From: Kingdonia uniflora
Taxonomy: Eukaryota; Streptophyta; Magnoliopsida; Ranunculales; Circaeasteraceae
DNA: 64,000 nucleotides
Reading direction: 5' to 3'
NCBI GenBank assembly: GCA_014058105.1
Contig: JACGCM010000393.1
Span: 272,501-336,500, forward strand
The translations under genes were made by a program, and so were the position numbers. The first letter of the stretch is position 1. The number at the start of each line of letters is the position of its first letter. The notes below the pieces were generated by a model. That model saw only the letters and a list, made by a program, of their open reading frames with translations, did not search any database and was not told the DNA's origin. Below are positions 11,386 through 23,219 of this stretch, piece after piece.

Positions 11386-11520
11386 GGGGGTTACCATGGT
11401 TTTTGTAAGCTTCAGCAACAGTTTTAGCATCAATCATAATCAGGATACTGAGCCGGCCTTGTGAGAATCCTTTCTCTACAGCAGCTAGGATGCTCTCACA
11501 TTCTGCTATGTAAGAAGTGG
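11386..11520 (-). pseudogene. LINE RNase H (RVT_3) fossil
   Basis: The minus strand translates as AECESILAAVEKGFSQGRLS followed by IDAKTVAEAY. This matches the pattern of the plant LINE RNase H domain (AE-A-L-A---G ... SD---V). Only about 40 codons are preserved and no TSD was identified. It is an isolated fragment inside the PIF element. Confidence 0.45.
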
Positions 11521-12014
11521 TAACCTCCAGTACTACTTATAGTAGAGTGGTTTTGGACTCTTCTCCTCTAGATTCTCTCTAGCCCAAAGATAGAGATGTT
11601 CTCCAAAACATACTATACAAAGATTATGTTTTATGTGTGACATATTTTATAATGACCAATTTCACATTTATGTGTCCCTGTGAGAGAGAGAAAGAGAGTT
11701 TTAGAAAATGTGTTGGAATACTAACTTGGGGTTTACTCATATTGGAGAAACAGTGAAATCATCATGAGTGTTTTGGTAGCTTTCAAGGTTTCTCTTCAAC
11801 AGTTTTTTCTTGAAGCTAACATATAAGTAAGTTAGCACATTGAACTAATTTTCCAAATAAATTTAGGAGAATGATCATAAAAATTCATGTAAATAAAAAA
11901 CATATGGTTTTTATTATTCTTGCCAACATCCAGATGCATAAAACTTGTAGTTCATTTTATTTAATTTTCTATAAGGAACTCCTTTTCTTGTTAGATTGGG
12001 AACTTTGTTAAATA

Positions 12015-13404
12015 ATGGATAACTTTGAAGAAGAAAGTGAGATGTTTGTTGTTGTTGCTGCTTCTTCGGTCGTATTAGGAGTTACTGCCTACACAAAATA
12101 TATACTAGATAGTAGTATGGGTCCTTATGTCAATAAGGTTGCTGAGAGAAATGACTATATGAACTCTATTTATCCAACGACAACAAGTGTAAGTCCAACT
12201 TAAGTATGATGTAAGGTCCATTCCATCGCTTATGTGGCTTGCTTAGGGAGAAAAGGTTGTTGAATGATACTAGAAATTGTAGTGTGGAAGAGCAAGTGAT
12301 ACGTTTTTTACATATAATTGGCCATAATGTGCGATTTCGGGTGGTTGAGGCTCAGTATTTTCGTTCTTTAGAAACGGTTAGTCGCCAGTTTAATGAAACT
12401 CTATCAGAAGTCGTTAAACTTTATAAGTACTTAGTGGAGAACCACAAAGATTTCATTCACAATGGAGGAAATCAGCCCCAAGTTACCGTTGATTCCCGTT
12501 TTACCCCATACTTCAAGGTAAATATAATTTGTATGTATAATAAATTTATCAATGATTCATCGTTCATAGCTCATATACAAACATTTTTAGGACTGTTTGG
12601 GTGCACTAGACGGAACACACATTGCAGTTAATGTCCCAGAAGAGGAGCAAATTAAATTTAGAAGTGGCAGAAAGGGTAGGACAACCTAGAATGTATTAGC
12701 TGCGTGTTCCTTTGACTTAAAATTCACTTATGTATTAGCGGGTTGGGAAGGAATTGCGCATGACCAACGAATTTTGGATGATGCTCGTTCCAGGATGAAC
12801 CTTTTTATTATTCCCAATGGTAAATAAATACTTTATTTTATTCTTTGGTATTACATAATATTAATTTTTTTTAGTGAAGCAACTCCTAACATTAGTATTG
12901 TATGAATTGTTAGGAAAATACTATCTTGGTGATGCGGGATATACAAATGAACCAGGAATTCTAGCCCCTTATCGTAATACACGATATCATCTGAATGAGC
13001 ATATAGGTCGTAGACCTCAAACGCATAAAGAGTTGTTCAATAAGCGGCATGCATCTCTTAGGAATACAATTGAGCGAGCATTTGGAATACTAAAGAAACG
13101 CTTTCCATTGTTGTCAACTGATTCGTGGTTCCCATACAAAATTCAAGTCAAGATAACCCTTGCTTGTTTTGTGCTACATAATTTCATAATGGGGGTTGAT
13201 CCAAACGACCCGATAACTATGGAAGCTAGTAATGATGATCAAGCTCCAGCACAAGATACGATTCCAATACCTACTGCTTATAGTAGCCAATCAACTACGT
13301 ATAGGGAAGACCAGAACCGTTGGGTGAACTTCAGAGATAACTTTGCGACACAAATGTTCAGCGTTTATACGAACCGGAGAAATAACCAATCAAATGTCGC
13401 ATAG
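12015..13404 (+). pseudogene. PIF/Harbinger transposase (HARBI1-like, DDE_Tnp_4), broken
   Basis: Likely exons: an N-terminal frame from 12015, main exon to 12517, 12591-12819, and 12914-13404, with GT-AG introns. Features in order: the FHRLCGLLREKRLL helix region (12221 on), EEQV-RFLHIIGHN, SRQFNETL, then catalytic blocks LGALDGTHIAV (first D), WEGIAHDQRILDDA (second D), YYLGDAGYTN, and the ERAFGILKKRFPLL block holding the acidic residue, ending with the LHNFI motif. It is damaged by a frameshift between about 12180 and 12200, an in-frame TAA at 12212, and a TAG near 12687 where the family has QNVLAACSFD. When intact this enzyme cuts the element at TWA sites with its Myb-like partner. This copy cannot make a full protein. 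Confidence 0.88.
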
Positions 13405-13644
13405 TTGTCGTTTTATGTTATTCTAGTATTATTATTATTTCATAATTCAACTTCCATGTTTGCATTTTCATTATATAAAATGAAGCTTGACATAAGTTTT
13501 GTTCGTTTTGTAATTATTATAAAATTATCAATTCCAATATCTTTATGGATTGTCTGATTTTATTTGTCAATTCACTATAACATCTTGTAACTAGATATTG
13601 ATAAATTTATCTGTCAGCTTACTCATATCATCTTATAAGTACAG

Positions 13645-15706
13645 ATGGCTGAAAGAATGAACTGGGACTCTAATATGGATGATGGTCTGATTGAGTCTTT
13701 AGTTGAGTCAATCAAGGCTGGAAAGAAAAATGGTCGAGCTTGGGATGAATCTGTTTGGGAACCTGCAAAAAATGCTGTCTTCAACAAGTCTCAAAAAGTT
13801 GTTAGGAAGTCCCATATGAAGAGTCGTCTTCGTACTCTGCAGAAGGAGCTAAAGGGATTCAATGAGTTGTTGAACAAAAGTGGATTTGCATGGGACTACA
13901 TGAAGAACACCGTGACTGCATCTACTAAATGTTGGGATGAGCTTCTATCTGATAAGGTTCGATCTTATTCTACGTTCTTACTATTTAATTATTACATTTA
14001 CCTATATAATCTATTTTCTAGTCGTCTATGAATGCTATCTCCCACTTAAAAAGACTACCAAGTTCCACTAAATTACTATTGAGAAATATTTGAGTATAAA
14101 TAAGCATGAGATCATGAGGATCACTACTAAGAATATTTTCAGTTAATTCTATCTGCTGCCGTGTTGCCTTGTTTATGTTGATATTTTTTAGAAATATTAC
14201 ATCCTATATGATCAGCAAGCATCCCTAGGTTAAAGACCTTCCTTAGTTAGAACCATTTTAAATAAAGAAGATGGCATGTGACCATATAGGAGGAGGTTTG
14301 GATTTTCTAGACAAGATGGGGTGTGAGATTCTTATAAGTACTACTTTGGGTTTAGATGAATCTTACTAATTCTGGTGTTTTCGCCATTTTGTTTCTTAGG
14401 ATTTAAGGATTATACTTATAGAAAGAGCAAATGTTTAAGAAATAAAACATGGGTTCTGCCTCAAAAGACAGCCCAAATGTAGTGAATGCCATTGCTTATC
14501 AACACTTAGCCGTTGTTTTTCTTTTCAGCATTGCACTCTCAGTACGCTTTTATATCACCAAGATATATAGCCTTAGCTGTTGTGTACGATTGGTTAGGAG
14601 CATCTTTGAGAATGCCTTTTCTGTCCATTTTCTGAGTAGTCTGGAAAAGATTATGAAACTAATTTTTATTCATTCTATTGTGCACTGTTGTTGTAGCTGA
14701 TTGCTTCTGCCTCCCATCCATAACATATATCATATGGACTTTAACAGTAAAATCTACTTCCATTTTCTGAGTTGAGTTGAGCTATTTTGCCTTGATCTGA
14801 AAACGTCTTTTTTGTCCATTTTCTGAATTCTGGAAAGATTCTGTAACTGTTTTGCTTTCTTCTGCCTCATTTTTGATGAGGTTCTCAAAATCTTTCATGT
14901 GCATCTTGTTGTTGTGACTGTAAGCATCAGTTCCATCCATTTTCTGGCCAGCAGTTCCATCCATTTTCAGTAAGGCAGTTCCATCCATTTTCTGAACAGC
15001 AGTTCCATCCTTATCAACTTGAGCTTCTTAGACCATATTTTTCCTCCCTTGTTCATCAATGAAACCCTTATCTTCAGTTGCACATTGGGATATTTCATTT
15101 TTATTTTTTATTTTCTGTAAATAAATCAAAATATATTTATGAGTAATGAAGAAAATATGCCCGTAAATGTACTGTGATATATTGTAAAGTAACTTGATTT
15201 TATTACTAATGAATTTAAACATTTTCTTGTTTCAGAAAGCTGCTGATAAATACAAAAACTTACGATTTCGGGGTCCGAAGTGGAATTTGGATAGCTTGAC
15301 TATGATATGTGGCACTAATTACGCTACAGGTAATTATTCAATTGGTGGAGCAGACACTGAGGACATAGATGATGTTTATCGTCCTGATATGAGCGGGTTA
15401 GTGGATGAAGATGAGCACCTTGAAGATATAGACGAAAACCAAAGCGTCCCCCAAACCGATTCTACTAGGAAAAGATCGGCTCCTGCTCCACCATTGGAAA
15501 AACGACAACATGGAACTAGGGTAAAGAAGACGGATAAGTTGGAGGAACTACTTGAAGGTCTTTCGGGTACTCTCAGCGGGCTTCATGCCTCAATTGATCA
15601 CAAAAAAAGATTCACAGCCCTGTGTGAAGAAATTATGAAGACGGAAGGATATAGTGACGCCTATTTACGAGGTGCATGGTACAAAATAATGAACTCTCCC
15701 ACTTAG
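13645..15706 (+). CDS. PIF/Harbinger ORF1: Myb/SANT-like DNA-binding protein
   Basis: Two exons, 13645-13956 and 15236-15706, joined in frame across a 1,279-bp GT-AG intron give 260 residues with no internal stop. The N-terminal half holds a trihelix/Myb-SANT-like domain: WDSNMDDGLIESLVESIKAG, then LRTLQKELKGFNELLNKSGF, then WDELLSDK spliced to KAADKYKNLRFRGPKW. The C-terminal half is acidic (DEDEHLEDIDE) and then basic (KRQHGTRVKK), with a helical tail. This is the partner protein that PIF/Harbinger elements encode beside the transposase, needed for DNA binding and nuclear import of the transposase. It follows the transposase by 240 bp in the same direction. Unlike the transposase it remains open. 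It may alternatively be annotated as an L10-interacting MYB domain-like host gene, but its place inside the TIRs argues for the transposon. Confidence 0.85.
14812..15012. repeat. Tandem tccattttctg repeats in the ORF1 intron
   Basis: The phrase gttccatccattttctg recurs about every 23 bp between 14929 and 15012 (four copies, the last partial), with looser copies (tccattttctgaattctgg and similar) at about 14815, 14760 and 14630. The minus-strand frame that reads KMDGTA repeats is only a by-product of this array. Confidence 0.8.
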
Positions 15707-15736
15707 ACACAATTTTTCCTTATTGGTGATGCTATA

Positions 15737-16803
15737 TGAAATTCTATATGCTCGTAATTAATGTATTTCGAGAAAATAGATCAGAACAATTCCTATCAAT
15801 CAATAGTCTAAGGTTAAACAGAAACAATCAAAAGTAAAGACAATGAATTAAAGGACACAAGCAAATGTTCACCCTGTGGAAACTTCTTACTCAGGAGAAA
15901 AACTACAGGTCGTTGTCGAAGATCACGACAACCAAAAGTTTCACTAGTCAAAAAGAGTTATACTGAATTACACTTACAGATTTAATAACCTAGTCACAAG
16001 ATTATCACTCTTCTAACTAACGCTTCACGCTCCACCTTCTTCTTGTTCTCACAACAACTCTCATTGATCTCTCACCAAGAAACTTTTTCTATTCTCACAA
16101 TAACCCTTCTTGATGTCTCACCAAGAAACTTCTTCTAGAATCGTTCTTGAACAAAATAATTGGGAAGTCTTTGAAACCCTAACTCAACATCAATCTTGTG
16201 ATCAAAAGATGATTGATTGATCTTAAGTTCTTCACGCTCTCTGATAAAGTCTTTTGGAGCCTTTAGAAAGAAAAATATTTTTGGCCAAGAAAAAAGAGAG
16301 GCGAGAAAAAGAAACTAGGGTTTCTTTAAATAGTAGTTCTATTTTTCTCGATATTCGTTCAAATAAGAACGAAAGTCGTTCGAACGAATCGCGTCTAATT
16401 TGGTCTAAAACCCTAGAAAGTTTACAACTCGTTCGAACGAAATGAAGTATCGTTCGAACGACAATTGTATATGGGCTAAATTCCAGGGGACCTGACACTT
16501 CGTTCAAACGACAAGAAAACTCGTTCGAACGACAATTGCATATGGGCCAAATTCCAGGGGACTTGACACTTCGTTCGAACGACAATAAAACTCGTTCGAA
16601 CGTCAAAATTGTCTATGGACCAAATTTCCAGGGGACTTGACACTTCGTTCAAACGACAAAAAAATTCGTTCGAACGTCAAAATTGAGAAAGGCTCATTCC
16701 TTTTATCAGAAAGTAATACTTACCTTCTGTCTAGTGATCTGCGTCTTCGACTGAGACAACCAGGAACTCCATAACCACGACATGAGACAAATAAAATCTT
16801 TCA
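15737..16803 (-). repeat. 3' LTR of the Sirevirus-like element
   Basis: 1,067 bp, aligned by eye with 25408-26448. It contains about nine copies of the palindromic word cgttcgaacg or near variants between about 16355 and 16690. They are embedded in a 50-70 bp unit that also includes ccaggggacttgacacttcg. Confidence 0.92.
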
Positions 16804-16815
16804 ATCTCCCCCTTT
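16804..16815 (-). promoter_or_regulatory. Polypurine tract
   Basis: The minus strand reads AAAGGGGGAGAT directly before the LTR start TGAAAG. This is the plus-strand primer position of LTR retrotransposons. Confidence 0.85.
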
Positions 16816-17288
16816 GGTTCATTTTGTGACAAATAAAACCTAAGACAACTACCACCCCTTGCTTGAATAGGTTCAATCTCTGGGCCTCGTCTTTGGATAA
16901 TATCTTCTTACAACCCTGTACTCAACAGATAGAATGTTTACGAAATATCTGCACACTTAGCAAACTCGTTTATAATATATGTGGCAAAAATAAAACTTAG
17001 AAAATATTCTCATAGACATAAAGGAATAAATCATAAACGGAGACATCCAAAGAAGCATATGCAAACCAGATACATAGACGCATCTCTCCATTGTCACGGA
17101 AGAAATAATCAAACAACTGTAAACAAAATATCTAAAAGAGAAGTAATTAGAAACAACTGATAACTATATAAGCAAAAGATAGTACTAGCGTACAGACACA
17201 TCTGAACAGTCACAAACGCTCAAAACATCAAATACAATAAAAGTCTAAAAAAAAAAAACTAAAGAAAACAAAATACACAGATGAACAG
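16816..17288. other. 3' untranslated part of the Sirevirus-like element
   Basis: Between the extra frame and the polypurine tract. A-rich on the plus strand, no gene. I looked for the multiple polypurine tracts known in Sireviruses and saw only the one next to the LTR. Confidence 0.4.
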
Positions 17289-18554
17289 TCACAACTCTCT
17301 AGAATCGGACTCGTAATCACCCTCCTCTGTCTCCTGACCCGAATGCTGACTCTGAACTGCTATCTCAATAGACCCCAGTCGGCTCTCTATAGTCACCAGA
17401 TGTGTCTCCATAGTGCTCATCCTGGTCGACATCAACTGAAGCATGTTTCCAATACTCTGAAGAGAAAATACCTCCTGAGGTGCCTGAGCGACCGAGCTTG
17501 AAGTACCAATGTATTGATCTGGAGGGGTTGCCTCAGAAGGTAGCACATGAGGAAGATGAGAGGAACTCTTATTGCAATTGCTCGAATCCAATAGGTCTAT
17601 CTTGGTATCTTCAGGTTCAACTAAAGCCACCACGTAGCCAGCATAAGTATGGAACATTGTGATCAGTCTAGCAAACGGTAGTAAACTCCTGGTCGTTGTT
17701 TTGGAGTTAGCCTCAAGCATCTCCTCAATAATGATGTTAGGCAGATCAATCTCTATATCATTTTTGAAGGCATAAAGAAAAACCTTAATCCGCTCAGAAA
17801 GTTCATTCTTTCGGGACCGTGGAATGATATTCGTAATAGCAATGCTATGTACCAGACGAGACTCATTATCTAACATTCTGCGGGAAACAATACCCGATCC
17901 AGTATACAATCGACTCTGAGCCGTGATATCAATCGCCATATCTCGAAATTCAGGAAGAATAGGCTCCTCCTCATCCTCACCGGTAACAAACCTACCCCTA
18001 GAATGAGCAACCGGCCAATGATAGGATGTCGGTGTCTAGATACACCGTAGAAAAGCGATATGCTGAGAAGGAATGAAGCCCAAAATATCATAGATTCTCT
18101 CCCTAGTAATCAGGTACTCAGTGCCATCAAGAGTTACTCGAAAAGAACGACTGGACATGTTCTGGGTGGGCACAAGTGTCATAGTAGCATAAAAGAGACG
18201 TACAATCCGCGGATATACTTTTCCCATAAGAGTCAGAATCTTAGACCAATGTCTAGCTCGAAACTTTCCAAACACCCGAGCAAAGTCTTCATGCACTGCA
18301 AAGATACTCTTTATGTCCACCATCTGCTCCCTCACAATTGGGCAATCTTTAAACCCCTTCTCAGTGGCCCAAAACTCAGAGTTTTCACCAACCCTCTGAC
18401 CATCATGAATAACGGAATCGTCCACTCGGGACCTCTTGTTTCCACCCCTTACCAGAGGTACCATTTTGAGAACAATAAAAAGATTGGAACTCTTGTTCAG
18501 AAGAAAAACCCCAACCCTATCAAACACCAAAACCTGTCTTCCAACCACCTGCAA
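17289..18554 (-). pseudogene. Post-pol extra coding region with plant-transposon-protein domain (env-like position)
   Basis: Two minus-strand frames, 18554-18036 and 17939-17289, read as one protein broken by a stop near 18036 and a frameshift between 18036 and 17940. The first carries the pattern RARHWSKILTLMGKVYPRIV, then LFYATM, then a strand-rich segment ending ITRERIYDILGF. The second continues with RMLDNESRLVHSIAITNII, a DLPNIIIEEM helix, a LLPFARLITMFHTYAGY segment, and a C-terminal predicted coiled coil (LMSTRMSTMETHLVTIESRL). This resembles the domain of unknown function named putative plant transposon protein (Transposase_32). It lies where Sireviruses carry an env-like frame, in the same sense as pol. 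No signal peptide or obvious membrane segment is visible, so an envelope role is not supported. Confidence 0.6.
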
Positions 18555-20465
18555 GAAAGAACCACCTCTTCCCCAAACTCAATCACACAAGTGAGCAGGG
18601 GAACCCAAGATAATATAAGCACCCACAATACAATCCACCTCCTTCAAACAAACCAATTACCAATATTATTCGAAGTGCAATTTCACAAATCACAACTCAA
18701 TCCTTCCCAAGCACAGTAGCATCACAAGCATAAAGACAATGAAATACTATTAGAAGAACAATGAAATCACAAACCAACCTTGAATTTGAAATAGAGCATG
18801 AATTAAAGAACCCTAGGTCACATCTGCCGTCACCAAGAGTGAAATTGGAAACCCAAGAACTTAAATTAAGATGCTAGATAGAAGAGAGAGGATCAAGCAC
18901 TGAAGAAATGGACTCCACCAAGCCTAATCCAACAATAATTCAAGGTAGAGAGAAGGTTGAGAGAATTTGGAGCGAGAGGAGAGATTTTTAAAAAAATGAA
19001 CAGACGCAGTGGTTTAATACAACCCGCTCGAAAGTCGTTCAAGCGACTCGATTGTTCGTTTGAACGAGAATAAAATGACTGAACATGAAAAAGGATGAAC
19101 TAAGGCAGATACTCTCCCTAAAACATCGGGTTTCCACCGACAAACACAAAAACAACACCAATAGGACACAGACACACTCCCCCTCAAAAAACTGCAGAGT
19201 CAAATCTATAAGCACATGAAATACACAGTATAGAAAAAAATTATTGAGATATAAACGAAATAATGTAAAAGAACTTGGTATGTATGTGTAGTCCAAACAA
19301 ATACCTGACAAATAGGCATTAGAAGAGCACTATATTGGACATATGAGTCAACTTAGGCGTCTCATGGTTGGTCACTCAAAATCACTGAGAATTTACTAGA
19401 TATCACTCTAAGGGCATGAATATGAGTAAATGAAGCAAAAATTCATAATCCAAGATAGCAGCGCTATTGTTCTGACGATCTCATGAAAGGAATATCAATT
19501 GTGTTTGGTGGTGTCAAGTTAAATACCATAGACTTTCAAACTATCATCTCCACTAAATTGATTGTATTAAGCTTAAAATAAACTAGGCTTTTAAGGTAAT
19601 CATTAAGGCAAAGGTAGGCTAGTGAGGAAATAGGTGTTTTGCTGGCATTCTATGGACAAAAAAATAAAAATAATACTTCCACCTCCATTGTTGAAAGCAA
19701 ACCTCCTCCATTGTTGAAATCAAAACTCCTCCATTGTTGAAATCAAAACTCCCCCATTGTTGCTCTTAACAACGCTACGTGTTCCCTTTTTTTTCTTTTC
19801 TTTTTTTTAAAACAAGACCATCTCCCAACCACACTCAAACACACATTCTTCTTCAATTTTTTCACTTTAAGTCCTCAGAACAAGGGTTGAAACAAGAATT
19901 TGGCGAATGCAAAGAAAATACTTATTTTAGGCTCAACGGGTAGCAAGTGAATACATGATTTAGGTTAAAAATTGAAAGGCCAAAACAGGTTCAACAATGA
20001 AAATGCCTAGAATCATGTCCTAAGACTTATACAATTTCTTATTTCGCCTCAAATCCAGTTAAGAAAATGTTATAGTAATTTAACTTGAATTTTATGTCAC
20101 CACCAACAATCGACTAATGCAGAAAATAATGAGATCAAAAACAAAGAGAGATTTTGCTGGAAAGAATTTATTTAATAGCACTCAACACTAAAACAAAAGG
20201 TTAGATCCTCACATAATGTTAGGTAATGAAGTCTCTCCATATATCCTCAAGATTTCTACTTACACCTAGAGTCAGGAATAGTAGAACTTTGTGACGAATA
20301 AGGGAAACCAAGAACTCAAGCATTAAATGAGTATATAGCATATAAATAATTTTCATACATGCATATGTAACGCAATTATAGACTAAGCTCAAAGGAAAAA
20401 ATAGGGAAGATAGTACCTGACAATGTCCACAAGAACTGCACCAACACCAGAAAGTCCTGAGAAAT
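18555..20465. other. Long non-coding spacer of the Sirevirus-like element
   Basis: 1.9 kb between the RNase H end and the extra frame. It contains a run of cgttcaagcg / cgtttgaacg palindromes at 19027-19066 like those in the LTRs, a four-copy 24-bp repeat (19680-19757), and AT-rich sequence. ORFs here (for example 20219-20692 and 19039-19311 minus) are hydrophobic shadows with no family pattern. Confidence 0.5.
19680..19757. repeat. 24-bp tandem repeat, about four copies
   Basis: The unit ctcctccattgttgaaatca recurs in series with minor changes; the last copy is partial. Confidence 0.85.
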
Positions 20466-21764
20466 CTAAGAAATAGAACAAAAACCAATAACGCATCGAA
20501 GATTTTCAAAACGAATAACATCCAAAGGCTTGGTGAAGAGATCGGCAAGTTGATTCTCCGTACAGACATACTCCACAATAACAATCTTCTTCTCAACAAG
20601 GTCTCGAATGAAGTGAAATCGAATATCAATATGCTTGGTCCTCGAATGTTGTTCAGGATTTTTGGAAATGTTGATTGCACTTGTATTATCACAGTAAAGT
20701 GACATCACTCCCTGATTCACCCCATAGTCATGTAGCATTTGCTTCATCCAAACTAGTTGTGTACTACAACTTCCCGCCGCAATGTACTATGCCTCTGCAG
20801 TAGATTGTGAAATGCAGTTCTGCTTTTTACTTTGCCATGCAACGAGATTGTTCCCAATGTAGTAACATCCCCCAGAAGTACTCTTCCTTTGATCAGAATT
20901 TCCAGCCCAATCAGCATCTGAGTATCCAATAATATCTGATGTAGTGTCTCGAGTATACCACAAACCAAACTAACAAGTCTCAGACACATATCGAACAATC
21001 CGTTTAACAACATGTAAATGAGACTCCTTAGGACTTGCCTGATAACGCACACATATACAAATACTGAACACGATGTTTGGGCGACTAGCTATAAGATACA
21101 ACAAGCTTTCTATCATGCTCCTATACACCTTTTGATCCACCTCAGTACCTGCAGAGTCCTTACTCAATTTTGTGGTAGTGTTCATTGGCTTCCAGGCATG
21201 TTTTGAAGAATCAAGACCAAACTTTTTGGCAATATCTTTGGCATATTTAGATTGATAAACAAAAATGTCATCCTCCCGTTGCTTGATTTGAAGACCTAAG
21301 AAGTAGGTCAATTCTCCAACCATGCTCATCTCGAATTCCCTTCCCATTAACTCACCAAATGTTTTGACACGAGAGTTCGACATTATGTCAAAAACAATAT
21401 CATCCACATAAACCTGTGCAATAAGAATTTCATCACCTTCCCGTTGAATAAACAATATCTTATCAACTCCCCTTCGAATGAACCCCTTTCCAAGTAAAAA
21501 GTTTGAGAGTCTATCATACCAAGTTCCAGGAGCTTGTTTTAGGCCATAAAGTGCTTTCTTCAAACGGTAAACATGCTCCGGATGATGGGGATCTTCAAAT
21601 CCTTTTGGTTGAGCTACATCTACCTCATCCTCAAGTAGCCCATTTAAGAACACACTTTTTACATCCATCTGATAAACCTTGAATTTTTTGTGACACGCAA
21701 ACGCCAAAAGCATTCGAATTAATTCTAGTCTAGCGGTGGGAGCAAAAGTTTCTTCTACATCCAC
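20466..21764 (-). pseudogene. Copia reverse transcriptase and RNase H, broken
   Basis: The minus-strand frame 21764-20970 carries copia RT blocks: FAPTARLELIRMLLAFACHK, VYQMDVKSVFLNG, YGLKQAPGTWYDRL, and the catalytic YVDD motif, then the TYFLGLQI and connection segments. RNase H follows with a frameshift near 20970-20750, and its end carries YCDNTSAINISKNPEQHSRTKHIDIR and DLFTKPL. In an active element this polymerase copies genomic RNA into DNA in the particle. At least one frameshift and a stop near 20790 disable this copy. Confidence 0.9.
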
Positions 21765-21884
21765 TCCTTTTATTTGGTTGTATCCCTGAGCTACTAACCT
21801 TGCTTTGTTCCGGACAACATCACCGTTCTCATCGAACTTGTTCTTGTAAATCCACTTAGTGCCAATAATATTAGTATTTTCCGG

Positions 21885-23213
21885 TCATGATACTAAGTCC
21901 CACACGTCTTGTCGCTTGAATTCATTAAGTTCATCTTGCATGGCGTTAATCCAATATTCATCAGATAAAACATCTTTGACGTTGGTTGGTTCAGTGATGG
22001 ACACATAACACACACTCTCCACTGTCTCATATAACGTAGAACAATGATACCCCACATATCTAGCGGACTCATGAAGTGTAGAACACTCATAATCATCAAG
22101 ATATCTAGGAGCACCACAATTCCGAGGCGGATTAGTACGAACAGTATCATTTGGTACTAAAAACTGCCCAGAAGATGTTAGAATAGTTTTAGCAGGAGGT
22201 TCTTCTTGAACATCTTGTGTCACACTAGATGAGGTTGGTAGGGAATCTTCTTGAACATTACTATCCCCATTATCTGTTTGTTCAGGAACTGCCGAATCAT
22301 CAACTACCACATTAATTGATTCCATGACCATTTTGTGCTTCAAGTTGTACACACGATAAGCTCTACTGTTTGTGGCATATCCCAGTAAAATACATTCATC
22401 GTTTCGAGCATCAAATTTTCCAATGTTCTCCCGATCACAAGTAATATAGCACTTACTTCCGAACACACGAAAATATTTCAAGTTTAGCTTTTAACCAAAC
22501 CAAAGTTCATAAGGCGTATTAAGTGTAAGAGGACGCAGATAAACCCTGTTGATTATGTGACAAGAAGTATGAATAGCTTCTCCCCAAAAGTGACTAGGGA
22601 TATTCTTTACATGAAGTAAAACTCGCCCCATTTCCTGTAGGACTCGGTTCTTACGTTCAGCTACTCCGTTCTGTTGTGGTGTGATTGGTGCTGAAAATTC
22701 ATGTTTGATTCCATTCGCCTTATAGTACTCTATCACATCACTGTCCATGAACTCACCTCCACGATCGCTACGAATTCTGTCAATAGAACAGTCCTTCTCA
22801 TTATGTATTCGTAGAGCTATGGCATGAAATTCTTCAAATGTGTCTGACTTCTGCCTTAACAGAGCAATCCACGTGAATCGTGAAAAATCATCAACCATAA
22901 CCAAAATGTACTTCTTTCCTCCCAAAGTACTTACTCTCATAGGACCCATCAAGTCCATATGAATCAACTCCAGAACTCGTGTAGTAGCAATATTGGTAGA
23001 TTTTTTGTGCGGACTCTTGGTTTGTTTTCCAATTCGACATGGTCCACACACTGCATCGGTTATCTTGCTTAGTTTCAGAACCCCTCGAACTATTTCCTTA
23101 CTCGTAATCTTAGCCAGATCACTGAAATTCACAAGTCCTAACCGTTGGTACCAAAGTTCCACATCGCTTATCTTAGCAACTTTACATGATATCTCCTTTT
23201 TGCGATACAGCAT
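21885..23213 (-). pseudogene. Copia integrase with GAG-pre-integrase zinc domain, broken
   Basis: The frame 23213-22491 has the pre-integrase zinc segment, but its two histidines are changed (WYQRLGLVNF where the family has WHQRLGH) while CGPCRIGKQ remains. The catalytic core shows the first acidic block HMDLMGP, RSDRGGEF, and NGVAERKNR. After a stop at about 22488 the frame 22481-21885 continues with KYFRVFGSKCYI and the typical copia segment that tells of YATNSRAYRVYN. A further stop and gap at about 21885 precede the RT. The enzyme would insert the DNA copy; lost zinc ligands make this one inactive. Confidence 0.88.
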
Positions 23214-23219
23214 AGCAGT

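Larger units (their letters stand above)
10490..12014. other. PIF 5' subterminal and leader region
   Basis: No intact gene. It holds subterminal TGCAA-rich repeats (10490-10700), a CT microsatellite with 20-odd units (about 11072-11114), another short CT run near 10950, and on the minus strand a LINE RNase H fossil at about 11386-11520. The start of the transposase transcript probably lies here. Confidence 0.5.

Noticed and set aside
14782..14988. Small minus-strand frame with repeated KMDGTA
   Set aside because: By-product of the tandem repeat in the PIF ORF1 intron. No start context or homologue expected.
16232..16606. 124-codon frame in the 3' LTR, and its 5' LTR partner at 25901-26251
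   Set aside because: Encoded by the palindrome repeat array. Both are LTR sequence with no known protein pattern.
18060..18719. 219-codon plus-strand frame opposite the post-pol coding region
   Set aside because: It is the reverse shadow of the minus-strand domain. The minus strand has the recognisable pattern.
20219..20692. 157-codon minus-strand frame rich in hydrophobic residues
   Set aside because: It overlaps the real RNase H frame in a different phase and has no family pattern.
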